Assembly (NCBI GenBank): GCA_027013865.1
Contig: JALWFW010000175.1
Coordinates: forward strand, 1-36,954
Source: Polyangiaceae bacterium
Lineage (GTDB): Bacteria; Myxococcota_A; Polyangia; HGW-17; JALWFW01
Direction: 5' to 3'
Length of the DNA: 36,954 bases
In this document: piece by piece, positions 15,214 to 23,776 of the stretch
Numbering within the stretch: position 1 is the first letter of the stretch
Layout of the letters: each line of letters begins with the position of its first letter
Program-made: the position numbers and the translations under genes
The notes under the pieces: model-generated
Databases searched by the model: none
What the model was told of the DNA's origin: nothing
What the model saw: only the letters and a program-made list of their open reading frames with translations

Positions 15214-15789
15214 TCAGTCCAGATCGTACCGTATTAGCATCTGACCACCTAGAGGTATGTAGAATTCGAGCCCGGCTTCCTTGAATATGGCCATTCCAAG
15301 TCCCACGTCCAGTCCAATTCCAAATGTTACTGGTATTCCCATATCGAAGAGAAGGGCAGCCCGTCCTTGGATACCCGCGGCTATGCCCACCTCTTTCTCC
15401 GAGAGGTCGTAATCCCACCAAGCCAGGGCTGCAAAAAGGTTACCCTGAAGTTCATACATGAGTATTTTATCTCTTGTGAGGGGCCTGGAGAGCCGGTAAC
15501 CATAATAGAACTGGATGGCATTCGAGTCAGAGCAGTAACGCCCCCCGTCGTCCAGATCATGGCAGTTCTTATCTGCGGTCACTATTCCTCCACCCATTAT
15601 CTGTTCCCTGCCTTTGCTATCTCGGACACCTGGTGCGTATATTCCGCCTATTTTCAGTCCTCTTGCTGTGCCGTCAGTGAATCCGTTCTGAAAACCTATG
15701 TTCACCGTGACATTGGACTGGGCGCTTGCACTTGCTGAGAATACTGCTGATATGACGAAAACCAAAGCAGCTACTGAAAATCTGAGCAT
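15214..15789 (-). CDS. Predicted outer-membrane beta-barrel-like protein
   Basis: The product has 191 residues with a typical Sec signal peptide (MLRFSVAALVFVISAVFSAS, ending ASAQ) and a body of short alternating strands, such as VTVNIGFQNG, IQFYYGYRLS and AALAWWDYDL. This suits a small barrel or lipocalin-like fold. It ends LIRYDLD, not in the aromatic residue usual for barrels. The second of two adjacent ATGs (15789) is chosen because GGAGG lies 5 nt before it. It is first in the three-gene operon and has a strong promoter at 15806-15834. No substrate can be inferred. Confidence 0.7.
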   Translation of the reverse strand: MLRFSVAALVFVISAVFSASASAQSNVTVNIGFQNGFTDGTARGLKIGGIYAPGVRDSKGREQIMGGGIVTADKNCHDLDDGGRYCSDSNAIQFYYGYRLSRPLTRDKILMYELQGNLFAALAWWDYDLSEKEVGIAAGIQGRAALLFDMGIPVTFGIGLDVGLGMAIFKEAGLEFYIPLGGQMLIRYDLD

Positions 15790-15805
15790 CATTGCCTCCA
15801 TCCGG

Positions 15806-15834
15806 ATAATAGGTTGCCTCCACACTGTAGTCAA
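15806..15834 (-). promoter_or_regulatory. Sigma-70-type promoter of the envelope operon
   Basis: On the minus strand TTGACT (15829-15834), exactly 17 nt, TATTAT (15806-15811), with 5 of 6 matches in each box. The predicted start of transcription is only about 10 nt from the ATG, so the leader is very short. Confidence 0.65.
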
Positions 15835-15942
15835 CGTGAGTACATGAATGGTTGTCAGGAAGAGAATTTTCTGTCAGAGAGATGATGTATTAATTATATA
15901 TTGTATTTATTTAATAATTATTTGAATAAATCGATTATTGTA

Positions 15943-15963
15943 GTGTTTTTTTATAAAAAACAC
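15943..15963. repeat. AT-rich palindrome between divergent genes
   Basis: GTGTTTTTT and AAAAAACAC form a perfect 9-bp inverted repeat around TAT. It sits between the divergent envelope operon and purSL, inside about 270 bp of AT-rich DNA. It may be an operator. It is not placed to be a terminator for either gene. Confidence 0.4.
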
Positions 15964-16057
15964 GATGAAGAATGAAGGCTGAAAGTGTATGCCAAGTATT
16001 CAGATAGGGCTGGAGTTTGGCGGATGAATCCAAAGGTAAGATAAGCAGGCAATTTAC

Positions 16058-16086
16058 TTGACAGGCTCCAAAGTCTCATTTACACG
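16058..16086 (+). promoter_or_regulatory. Possible sigma-70-type promoter of purSL
   Basis: A perfect TTGACA (16058-16063) is followed by 17 nt and TACACG, a weak -10. The implied leader would barely include the ribosome-binding site at 16094-16099. No purine riboswitch-like structure is evident upstream. Confidence 0.35.
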
Positions 16087-16105
16087 CCGTTGCAGGAGGG
16101 AACCC

Positions 16106-19051
16106 ATGATCCGTATCGAAGTCTCTGTACGGCCCGGACTTCACGATCCCATGGGAGAGGCTGATTCCAGAGCCCTCAGGAAATTCCTGTCGATACCAGT
16201 ACAGGGGGTGCGCGTTGTGCGAGTCTATACCATAGACGGCGACGTGCCTCCTGAGGTGTGCAGGGAATTTGCAGCCTCGGCTCTTGCGGATCCAGTGTCC
16301 GAGATTTTTACGGTTGATGAGCCTGTTCCGGGAGGATGTGACTGGATATGCGAAGTATCCTACAGGCCCGGCGTCACCGACAACGAAGGGCGTACTGCCA
16401 CGGAAGCCCTGAGATTCATGTATCCCGACGCCCCTGTGGTCTACTTTGCCAAACAGTACCGCCTCACCGGAGGTAACCTTACTAGGGAAGACGTCGAAAA
16501 GGCTGCGGCTGAATACTTTGCCAACCAGTTGATTCAGTCCTGGAGTATAGTCCCCGGCAGTGATGCGGCCATTAAGCCGTATGTTCCGAAGGTCACCAGT
16601 GCCCATGAGCCAACGGTCAATACCTATTCCATAGACGCTCCGGCAGAAAAGTGGTCGGAGTGGAGTACTGCCAATGTGTGGGCGCTGAAACCACGCGAGC
16701 TCGAGGCCATACTCAGCCATTTCCGGAATCCTGCTGTTCAGCAGCTCCGCACGGAGAGAGGCCTTCCCCGGGACATAACAGACGTCGAGATCGAGTGCAT
16801 TGCCCAGTCTTGGTCGGAGCACTGCAAGCACAAGATTTTCTCCAGCGAGATAACCTACACGGATGAAAGGGGGGAGACCAGAGTCATAGATGGTCTCTTC
16901 AAAACGTACATTCGTGGGGCCACCGAAAGGGTCAGGCAGCTAAAAGGCGAAAAAGATCAGTGTTTATCAGTGTTTACCGATAATGCCGGAGTAGTCTCCT
17001 TCAATGAGGACTGGGCCCTGGTATTCAAGGTGGAGACCCACAACTCACCTTCCGCACTGGATCCCTACGGTGGCGCACTCACGGGAATAGTGGGCGTCAA
17101 CCGTGATCCCTTCGGCACCGGGATGGGAGCCAATCTGCTTTTCAATACGGACGTGTTCTGCCTGGCTGATCCCTATACAGAGGATGTGCCGGATGGTCTG
17201 CTGCATCCGCTACGCATACTAGAGGGAGTGCGGCTAGGTGTGGAGCACGGCGGCAATCAGAGTGGAATCCCCACGGTCAACGGGTCGGTGCTGTTCCATC
17301 AGGGTTACCTGGGTAAGCCTGTCATATACGCCGGTACCGGAGCATTCATGCCGCGCCGAATCGCCGGACGGGAGGCCTACCGCAAGTATCCTGAGCCAGG
17401 ACATGCCATAGTGATGGTTGGTGGCCGTATAGGCAAGGACGGCATCCACGGAGCAACGTTCTCCAGTGAGGAACTCAGCGGAGAGTCTCCGTCGTCGGCA
17501 GTGCAGATAGGCGATCCCATAACCCAAAAACGCATGTTCGACTTCCTGCTAATGGCCCGGGACCGCGGGCTTTACTCTGCCATAACGGACAACGGCGCAG
17601 GCGGTCTGTCCTCTTCGGTGGGTGAGATGGCCACGATGACCGGTGGAGCCCGGCTGGACCTGTCCAAACCGCTGCTGAAATATCACGGACTGGACCCGTG
17701 GGAAATTCTCGTAAGCGAATCCCAGGAACGCATGACGGTTGCCGTTCCTCAGGAAAATCTCAATGATTTCCTGAAGTTGGCTCAAAAGATGCGTGTAGAG
17801 GCTACGCACGTCGGCGAGTTCACGGACACCGGATACTTCGAGTTGGAGTATGACGGCAGACTGGTGGGCCTGCTCGATCTTGAATTCCTTCATGATGGCG
17901 TGCCGAGGATGCACCTGGAAGTCCGGTATGAACCGCGGCAGGAGGATGTGGTGTCTGATGGCGGCCTCGTGCCCGTGGACAAGGCTCTTCCAGAGCTTCT
18001 TGGATCTCTGAATATTGCTTCCAAGGAATACTGGGTGCGCCAGTATGACCACGAGGTGAAGGGCGGTTCCGTGGTCAAACCCCTTGTAGGTGCGGAGGAT
18101 GACGGACCTTCGGATGGTGCGGTCTGGAGACCGTTCCTGGATTCCTACGAAGGTGTAGTGGTGGCTCACGGTATCGTGCCCCGCTATTCAGAGATCGATG
18201 CGAGGGCAATGGCCCAGGCCGCTTTTGATGAGGCCGTACGCAATGCGGTGGCCGTGGGCGGAGATCCTGAGACGTTTTCGGCTCTCGACAACTTTGCCTG
18301 GCCGGATCCTCTGCCCGGTGCGCCTGACTGGGAGTGGAAGCTGGCATCCCTGGTGCGTACCAACGAGGCCCTTTACGAGATGTGCGAGGCCTACGAGATT
18401 CCACTCATCTCTGGCAAGGACTCCATGAAGAATGACGCGCGTCTCGACGATGGTACATGGATATCCATTCCTCCCACGTTGCTGGTCTCGCTTATAGGCA
18501 GGGTTCCGGACGTGCGTAGGGCGGTGACCATGGATGTCAAGGCCCCGGGCCACTGGGTGTATATTATTGGTATGACCCGCCGGGAGCTTGGTGCTTCGGA
18601 GTATGCCATACGGTTTAGCCTGAACGAATACGGTGTGCCGCGCGTAGATAATCCTGCAGAATTGTTTAATAATTACAAGAAGTTACATAAAGCAATCGCC
18701 AGCGGCCTGGTGAGTGCTGTTCATGATCTGTCTGATGGCGGTCTGGGTGTAGCTGCCGCAGAAATGGCCTTTGCTGGCAGGCTGGGTATGGAGCTAGACC
18801 TTGGAGAGGTTCCCGCAGACGGGACGCATCCGGATTCTGTATTGATGTTCTCCGAATCCCAGGGACGCCTTCTTGTAACGGTTTCGCCGCGGCATGCCCG
18901 CCGGTTCGAGAAAATCATGACCGGTACGACCATGGCACGCATTGGACTGACGGTTTCGGAGCCCGTACTTACAGTACAGGGCAGTCAGGGAACCTACGGT
19001 TTTGACGTACACGAACTGCACGGGGCCTGGAAGCGCCCGCTTGCACTGTAG
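16106..19051 (+). CDS. purL: Phosphoribosylformylglycinamidine synthase, PurS-PurS-PurL fusion
   Basis: The 981-residue synthetase component of FGAM synthase makes FGAM from FGAR, ATP and ammonia in purine synthesis. The ATG at 16106 is preferred over upstream starts because AGGAGG lies 6 nt before it. Residues 1-75 resemble PurS (EVSVRPGLHDPMGEA, VSEIFTV). Residues about 80-150 look like a second PurS copy (VSYRPGVTDNEGRTATEAL, ending ANQLIQSWSIV). The rest is PurL, with SWSEHCKHKIF, KVETHNSPSALDPYGG and GKDGIHGATFS. Separate PurS, PurL and PurQ is the Bacillus arrangement. PurS-PurL fusions are known in some deltaproteobacteria. purQ follows 10 nt downstream. Confidence 0.95.
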   Translation: MIRIEVSVRPGLHDPMGEADSRALRKFLSIPVQGVRVVRVYTIDGDVPPEVCREFAASALADPVSEIFTVDEPVPGGCDWICEVSYRPGVTDNEGRTATEALRFMYPDAPVVYFAKQYRLTGGNLTREDVEKAAAEYFANQLIQSWSIVPGSDAAIKPYVPKVTSAHEPTVNTYSIDAPAEKWSEWSTANVWALKPRELEAILSHFRNPAVQQLRTERGLPRDITDVEIECIAQSWSEHCKHKIFSSEITYTDERGETRVIDGLFKTYIRGATERVRQLKGEKDQCLSVFTDNAGVVSFNEDWALVFKVETHNSPSALDPYGGALTGIVGVNRDPFGTGMGANLLFNTDVFCLADPYTEDVPDGLLHPLRILEGVRLGVEHGGNQSGIPTVNGSVLFHQGYLGKPVIYAGTGAFMPRRIAGREAYRKYPEPGHAIVMVGGRIGKDGIHGATFSSEELSGESPSSAVQIGDPITQKRMFDFLLMARDRGLYSAITDNGAGGLSSSVGEMATMTGGARLDLSKPLLKYHGLDPWEILVSESQERMTVAVPQENLNDFLKLAQKMRVEATHVGEFTDTGYFELEYDGRLVGLLDLEFLHDGVPRMHLEVRYEPRQEDVVSDGGLVPVDKALPELLGSLNIASKEYWVRQYDHEVKGGSVVKPLVGAEDDGPSDGAVWRPFLDSYEGVVVAHGIVPRYSEIDARAMAQAAFDEAVRNAVAVGGDPETFSALDNFAWPDPLPGAPDWEWKLASLVRTNEALYEMCEAYEIPLISGKDSMKNDARLDDGTWISIPPTLLVSLIGRVPDVRRAVTMDVKAPGHWVYIIGMTRRELGASEYAIRFSLNEYGVPRVDNPAELFNNYKKLHKAIASGLVSAVHDLSDGGLGVAAAEMAFAGRLGMELDLGEVPADGTHPDSVLMFSESQGRLLVTVSPRHARRFEKIMTGTTMARIGLTVSEPVLTVQGSQGTYGFDVHELHGAWKRPLAL

Positions 19052-19061
19052 GAGGTGATAG

Positions 19062-19859
19062 ATGGTCAGGGTGCTTGTTCTTACCGGCAACGGAACCAAC
19101 TGCGAGTATGAGACCTCCCATGTGCTGAAGCTGGCGGGTGCTGACCAGGTGGACGTGCGCATGGTGTGGGAGCTTCTGGACGGCGTGTTTTCCATGGAGG
19201 ACTACGACATGATCGTATTCCCGGGCGGATTCATGGACGGTGATCATCTGGGCTCTGCCAGAGCCACGGCCCACCGTTTCACTCATGCCCGACCTGGTGG
19301 ACAGCGTCCGGTTGTGGAGCAAATCATGACTGTCCATGAGCGTGGCGGGTTGGTAATTGGGATATGCAACGGTTTCCAGCTTCTGGTTAAGCTCGGCCTG
19401 CTTCCATGGCCAGGTCAGGGCCAGAAGGTTACGCTGACACACAACCTGTCGGGGCGTTTCGAGGACAGGTGGGTACATCTGGCCGTGGATAAAAACTCTC
19501 CATGCGTGTTTACCAGAGGGTTAGAACGTCTTGAACTGCCGGTACGTCATGGAGAGGGTCGCCTCGTTTTTGCTCCAGAGGTGCTGGAAGCCGTGAACGC
19601 CGCTCATCTGGCACCGCTGCGCTACGTGCATCCGGACCAGAGCCAGCCCACAGAGGAATATCCACACAACCCCAACGGCTCACCCCAAGGCATTGCGGCG
19701 CTGACAGACCCAACAGGGCGTATTTTCGGTCTGATGCCACACCCGGAAGCCTTCACCCATCGCACGAATCATCCGCGGTGGACACGCCTACCTGAACTCC
19801 CGGAGGAAGGTGTTGGGGTACAAATCTTCCGTAATGCAATACAATATCTGAAGGGATAG
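19062..19859 (+). CDS. purQ: Phosphoribosylformylglycinamidine synthase, glutaminase subunit
   Basis: The 265-residue class I glutamine amidotransferase supplies ammonia to the PurSL synthetase. It has the nucleophile Cys102 in GICNGFQLL and the His227/Glu229 pair in MPHPEAF. The Shine-Dalgarno sequence AGGAGGTGA overlaps the purSL stop codon (TAG) and the ATG is 10 nt later, so translation is coupled. The protein is slightly longer than the usual 225-residue Bacillus form. Confidence 0.95.
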   Translation: MVRVLVLTGNGTNCEYETSHVLKLAGADQVDVRMVWELLDGVFSMEDYDMIVFPGGFMDGDHLGSARATAHRFTHARPGGQRPVVEQIMTVHERGGLVIGICNGFQLLVKLGLLPWPGQGQKVTLTHNLSGRFEDRWVHLAVDKNSPCVFTRGLERLELPVRHGEGRLVFAPEVLEAVNAAHLAPLRYVHPDQSQPTEEYPHNPNGSPQGIAALTDPTGRIFGLMPHPEAFTHRTNHPRWTRLPELPEEGVGVQIFRNAIQYLKG

Positions 19860-19882
19860 GTTTTTCTAAGAAGAGACGTTTG

Positions 19883-20080
19883 TCAGGGCGCAGTGGGGTC
19901 AGTCGGGTACGGATCATCAGGAAGTCTCTGGTGATGGAGCACCATGTCTACGAAGTAGCTAATCAACCCCCAGGCATCCTTACCGGATGGTGTTCTTGGT
20001 ACGTGTGAGTGCACCGGATACGTTCTAAGCATGAATGTGCCCTGTGTATCGCGAAATGAGTGGACGGTTTTGCGAGACAT
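19883..20080 (-). CDS. Possible small protein of unknown function
   Basis: This 65-codon ORF on the strand opposite its neighbours starts MSRKTVHSFRDTQG and ends in proline-rich DDPYPTDPTAP. Its composition looks moderately protein-like, but there is no Shine-Dalgarno sequence and no recognised domain. It may be a real small gene, a remnant, or chance. Confidence 0.3.
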   Translation of the reverse strand: MSRKTVHSFRDTQGTFMLRTYPVHSHVPRTPSGKDAWGLISYFVDMVLHHQRLPDDPYPTDPTAP

Positions 20081-20348
20081 GACCGATTATTACGGCTGTA
20101 GTGAAAAAAGTCTTTATATTACGCATGGTTATAAGATTTGTTGTAGTTTGTACATGTTTTGGAGAGGCCTATTTTCATCCTGCTGGATAATCTATTCTTA
20201 GAGGTTCGAAATCGCAGGAAAACTTCAGCTTGACAGACAATATAAATATTTAATAAAGGGAAGCTGACGCTATTTCCAGAGGATGCGTCATCAACCGGAA
20301 ACTCCCGGAAACATCGGGATTTTTCGGCAGTTACAACAGGAGGACAAA
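20081..20348. other. Upstream region of the tig-clp operon
   Basis: These 268 bp contain the probable promoter (20230-20258) and the ribosome-binding site of tig. I see no other gene or named structure. Confidence 0.4.
20230..20258 (+). promoter_or_regulatory. Probable promoter of the tig-clpP-clpX-lon operon
   Basis: A perfect TTGACA (20230-20235) is followed by an AT-rich stretch. The -10 may be TAATAA (20251-20256, 15-nt spacer) or ATAAAG (20253-20258, 17-nt spacer). No heat-shock sigma-32 pattern or CIRCE element was seen. Confidence 0.4.
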
Positions 20349-21818
20349 ATGGCAGATAAGCGTTTCGATATAGATGTGTTCGAGAAGGTAGACGACACCA
20401 AGATCAGAATAAAAGGTAAGGTCCTGTGGAATGAACTAGACGGCAGACTGAAGGAAATCTACAACGAGCTGTCCCGTAGCGTACGCATGAAGGGGTTCAG
20501 GCCAGGACGTGTTCCCAGATCTCTGCTGCGCAAGATGTTTGGCAAGCAGGTGGAACCTTCCATAATAGAAGAGGCAGTCAAGGAGGCGGTTGTTGAGTAT
20601 CTGACGGATCTTTCCAAGAATCAGGGTGTCTACTACGACAAGAATCCTAACAACTGGCAGATCGATGCAAAAGACATATCCAACGGTGAGGATCTCGAAT
20701 TCTCCGTGGAACTGGAAGCTCTTACCGAAGTGGAGGTAAAAGACTACAAGAACCTGAACCTCACCAGGTATGTCGTGGAAGTGAAGGACGAAGAGGTCGA
20801 GGCCGAACTTCAGAAGATGGTGAAGGAAGCCGTCAAGGAAATACCCGTGGAAGAAGGCACGGTAGAGCAGGGCATGGTGGTCTCCCTCAAATACATGGGT
20901 AAAATCGGCGATGATCCCATCGAGATAGAAAACTTCACAGACCGCAAGGTAGAAGCCCTGGAAGATGTCGCCGGTCGCCATGATGCAATGCTTCTGGACT
21001 TCGTGGCTGCCCACCTTGCCGGGCGTGACGTCAAGGAGATCACCGAAGACGAATTCGATATGGAATTCGATGTTCCTGCTGATGCCGCAGCCAAGGAGCT
21101 GGCAGGCAAGAAGGCCCGTCTTCTTGTCGAGGTATCTTCCGTCCGCCGCACGGAAGAACCCGCCCTGGATGACGAATTCGCAAAGGATCAGGGCAAGGAG
21201 AATTTGGATGAACTGAGATCCGAGATTCGGACACGCCTCGAAAAAGAGAAAGAGCGTAAATCCGAGGAGCTCCTCGAAAGAGATCTGGTCAATATCCTCA
21301 TAGAAAACAATCCGATTACAGTGGGTGACAATCTGCTCCGCACACAGACGGAGTCGCTGGTGGAAGGTTTCATGGCCATGATCGGGCTGCGCCTCGATTA
21401 CCTTCCCCAGGAGCAGAAGGAAGACTTCCTTGCCCGCTACAGGGATATGGCCGAGCGTTCCCTGCTGTCCGTGGTGCTTCTAGAGGCTATCGCACGTCAG
21501 GAGGGAGTGGAACTCACGGACGAGGATCTTGACGACTACCTCAGGCACGTGGCTGAAACACGCAACGAGAGCTTCGAGAGGGTCAAGGCTGAGTACGAGA
21601 AAGAAAAGGATCCCACCACCCGTGAGCTGGCTCTCCACCGCAAAGTCATGAAGTGGCTCATAGAGCAGTCGAGTGTTGAAGAGAAAGTGGTGGATGAGTT
21701 CCCCAAAGACGAGTCTGAGTCTTCAGATCAGGATGGAGCCGACGACTCAGCTAGGTCAGAGGCCTCTAGTGAAGAGGCAGACTCTGATACCCGGGAAGAG
21801 ACCAAGGAGGAGAACTGA
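20349..21818 (+). CDS. tig: Trigger factor (ribosome-associated chaperone, PPIase)
   Basis: The 489-residue protein binds the ribosome exit tunnel and helps nascent chains fold. The ribosome-binding domain carries the FRPGRVP motif ([18 protein letters not shown], usually GFRxGKxP) near residue 45. The FKBP-like PPIase domain and helical chaperone domain follow. The C-terminal 45 residues are an unusual Ser/Asp/Glu-rich acidic tail. ATG 20349 is used because CAGGAGG lies just before it; the frame is open 22 codons further upstream without such a site. The TGA stop overlaps the clpP start. Confidence 0.95.
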   Translation: MADKRFDIDVFEKVDDTKIRIKGKVLWNELDGRLKEIYNELSRSVRMKGFRPGRVPRSLLRKMFGKQVEPSIIEEAVKEAVVEYLTDLSKNQGVYYDKNPNNWQIDAKDISNGEDLEFSVELEALTEVEVKDYKNLNLTRYVVEVKDEEVEAELQKMVKEAVKEIPVEEGTVEQGMVVSLKYMGKIGDDPIEIENFTDRKVEALEDVAGRHDAMLLDFVAAHLAGRDVKEITEDEFDMEFDVPADAAAKELAGKKARLLVEVSSVRRTEEPALDDEFAKDQGKENLDELRSEIRTRLEKEKERKSEELLERDLVNILIENNPITVGDNLLRTQTESLVEGFMAMIGLRLDYLPQEQKEDFLARYRDMAERSLLSVVLLEAIARQEGVELTDEDLDDYLRHVAETRNESFERVKAEYEKEKDPTTRELALHRKVMKWLIEQSSVEEKVVDEFPKDESESSDQDGADDSARSEASSEEADSDTREETKEEN

Positions 21819-22441
21819 TGTACATCATCCCAACAGTGGTCGAACAGACCCACCGTGGTGAGCGTGGATGGGATATTTATTCCCGCCTCCTCAAGGATCG
21901 CATCGTGTTTCTGGGATCGGCCATAGATGATGATGTGGCCAATTTGGTCATAGCCCAGCTTCTCTACCTGGAATCAGAGGATCCTGAGAAGGATATCATG
22001 CTCTACATCAATTCCCCGGGTGGTGTCGTGACAGCCGGTTTGGCCATTTATGACACAATGCAGTATATAAAAAGCCCGGTTAATACCATCTGCATAGGTC
22101 AGGCCGCATCTATGGCTGCGATTCTCCTGGCTGCCGGCGAGGCTGGGAAGCGTTTTGCCCTTCCCAATGCCAGAGTCATGATGCATCAGCCTCTTGGTGG
22201 TTTCTCTGGTCAGGCCTCAGACATCGATATTCAGGCCAGAGAGATTCTCAAAATTCGCGACCGTCTCAACAGGATCCTATCTCACCACACCGGGCAGCCC
22301 CTCGATAAAGTTGAAAAGGACACGGATCGTGACTACTATCTGAGCGCAGAGGAGGCCCGCGATTATGGTCTCGTTGATGAGGTCATATATCCCCGTTCCG
22401 AGGCAGAGTCCAAAGAGAACGATTCGGAAAAAAGCGAATAA
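21818..22441 (+). CDS. clpP: ATP-dependent Clp protease, proteolytic subunit
   Basis: The 207-residue serine peptidase forms the double-ring chamber that partners with ClpX. The catalytic triad is complete: Ser98 in [10 protein letters not shown], His123 in MMHQPLGG and Asp172 in TDRDYYLSA. The N-terminus [16 protein letters not shown] is typical and may be trimmed. Its ATG overlaps the tig stop codon (TGATG), giving coupled translation. Confidence 0.98.
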   Translation: MYIIPTVVEQTHRGERGWDIYSRLLKDRIVFLGSAIDDDVANLVIAQLLYLESEDPEKDIMLYINSPGGVVTAGLAIYDTMQYIKSPVNTICIGQAASMAAILLAAGEAGKRFALPNARVMMHQPLGGFSGQASDIDIQAREILKIRDRLNRILSHHTGQPLDKVEKDTDRDYYLSAEEARDYGLVDEVIYPRSEAESKENDSEKSE

Positions 22442-22474
22442 TTACAATAAGTTGGCCGCCTCTTCGGAGGATTT

Positions 22475-23770
22475 ATGAGTAAACTCACCGATAAACACGG
22501 GTTGGATAAAAACCTGAAGTGCTCGTTTTGCGGGAAGTCAGTCAGTCAGGTCAAGAAGCTCATTGCAGGTCCGGGGGTTTATATATGCAATGAATGCGTC
22601 GATCTGTGTATGGATCTCCTGCATTCGAGGGAGCCCCAGGAAGACAAGAAAGACGAGAAGCTCTACGACCAGGACGGTCTTCCAAAGCCAAAACAGATTA
22701 AGGACATTCTGGATCAGTACATTGTCGGCCAGGAGCGGGCCAAGAAGATTCTTTCCGTAGCTGTTTACAACCACTACAAACGCCTTGAAATCGTCACTGA
22801 GGGAGGGGATGAGGAGAAGGAAATCCTCCAGAAGTCCAATATCCTTCTTCTTGGTCCCACAGGATCAGGTAAAACCCTGATGGCTCAGACACTGGCGCGT
22901 GTGCTGGATGTGCCGTTCACAATAGTTGATGCCACTAATTTTACCGAGGCCGGCTATGTGGGCGAGGACGTAGAGAATATTCTGGTAAACCTCCTCAACG
23001 CTGCCAACATGGATGTGGAAAAGTGTCAGAGGGGCATCGTCTATGTGGATGAGATCGACAAGATAGCCCGCAAAACAGACATGCTGTCTAGGGATGTGGG
23101 TGGTGAGGGAGTCCAGCAGGGGTTGCTCAAGCTCATGGAGGGCACCAAGGCCTCTATATCCCCCAAAGGTGGACGTAAGGTTCCCAATCAGGAGACGATT
23201 CTCATAGACACCTCAAACATACTGTTTGTTTGTGGTGGTGCTTTCAGTGGTCTTGAGGAAATAGTCGAAAAACGTCTTGGTTCCATGAAAATTGGGTTCG
23301 GATCGGATCCAAAGCCCCGGAAGAAAACACCCAAAGAGCGCGATGAGCTTCTGGCACGAGTAGAACCTCAGGATCTGCTGGTGTACGGCATGATTCCCGA
23401 GTTTGTTGGACGTATTCCGGTTATTGCTCCATTTGAAGAGCTCACCAAGGATGCTCTGGTGGATATCCTCACCAAGCCCAAAAATGCTCTGGTTAAACAG
23501 TATAAATGGCTGTTCGATCTCGATGGAGTGGAGCTCCAGTTTACAGAAGGAGCTCTTAAGGCCATAGCTGAAGAAAGTCAGCGAATGGGTACTGGCGCCA
23601 GGGGACTCAAGTCCATCATGGAGCGGGTCATGCTCGATGTGATGTTTGAGATTCCGTCCAGAACGGATGTCGAGAAAGTCATCATCACAGAGGAAGCTGT
23701 CAGCGGCGGGGCCTCTCCTACACTGCTCCTCAAGGACGGAGTGACTACAAAACTGGAAGTTACGGAATAA
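22475..23770 (+). CDS. clpX: ClpX unfoldase (AAA+ ATPase of ClpXP)
   Basis: This 431-residue AAA+ unfoldase feeds substrates to ClpP. The N-terminal zinc-binding domain has Cys16, Cys19, Cys38 and Cys41. Walker A is GPTGSGKT (127-134) and Walker B is VYVDEIDKI. The pore loop GYVGED and the ClpP-docking loop IGFG are present. It lies 33 nt downstream of clpP with GGAGG just before the ATG. Confidence 0.98.
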   Translation: MSKLTDKHGLDKNLKCSFCGKSVSQVKKLIAGPGVYICNECVDLCMDLLHSREPQEDKKDEKLYDQDGLPKPKQIKDILDQYIVGQERAKKILSVAVYNHYKRLEIVTEGGDEEKEILQKSNILLLGPTGSGKTLMAQTLARVLDVPFTIVDATNFTEAGYVGEDVENILVNLLNAANMDVEKCQRGIVYVDEIDKIARKTDMLSRDVGGEGVQQGLLKLMEGTKASISPKGGRKVPNQETILIDTSNILFVCGGAFSGLEEIVEKRLGSMKIGFGSDPKPRKKTPKERDELLARVEPQDLLVYGMIPEFVGRIPVIAPFEELTKDALVDILTKPKNALVKQYKWLFDLDGVELQFTEGALKAIAEESQRMGTGARGLKSIMERVMLDVMFEIPSRTDVEKVIITEEAVSGGASPTLLLKDGVTTKLEVTE

Positions 23771-23776
23771 ACAGAC

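Noticed and set aside
20195-20225. GGTTCGAAATC resembling a tRNA T-arm
   Set aside because: The flanking bases do not form the 5-bp T-stem, and no anticodon or acceptor stem is present upstream.
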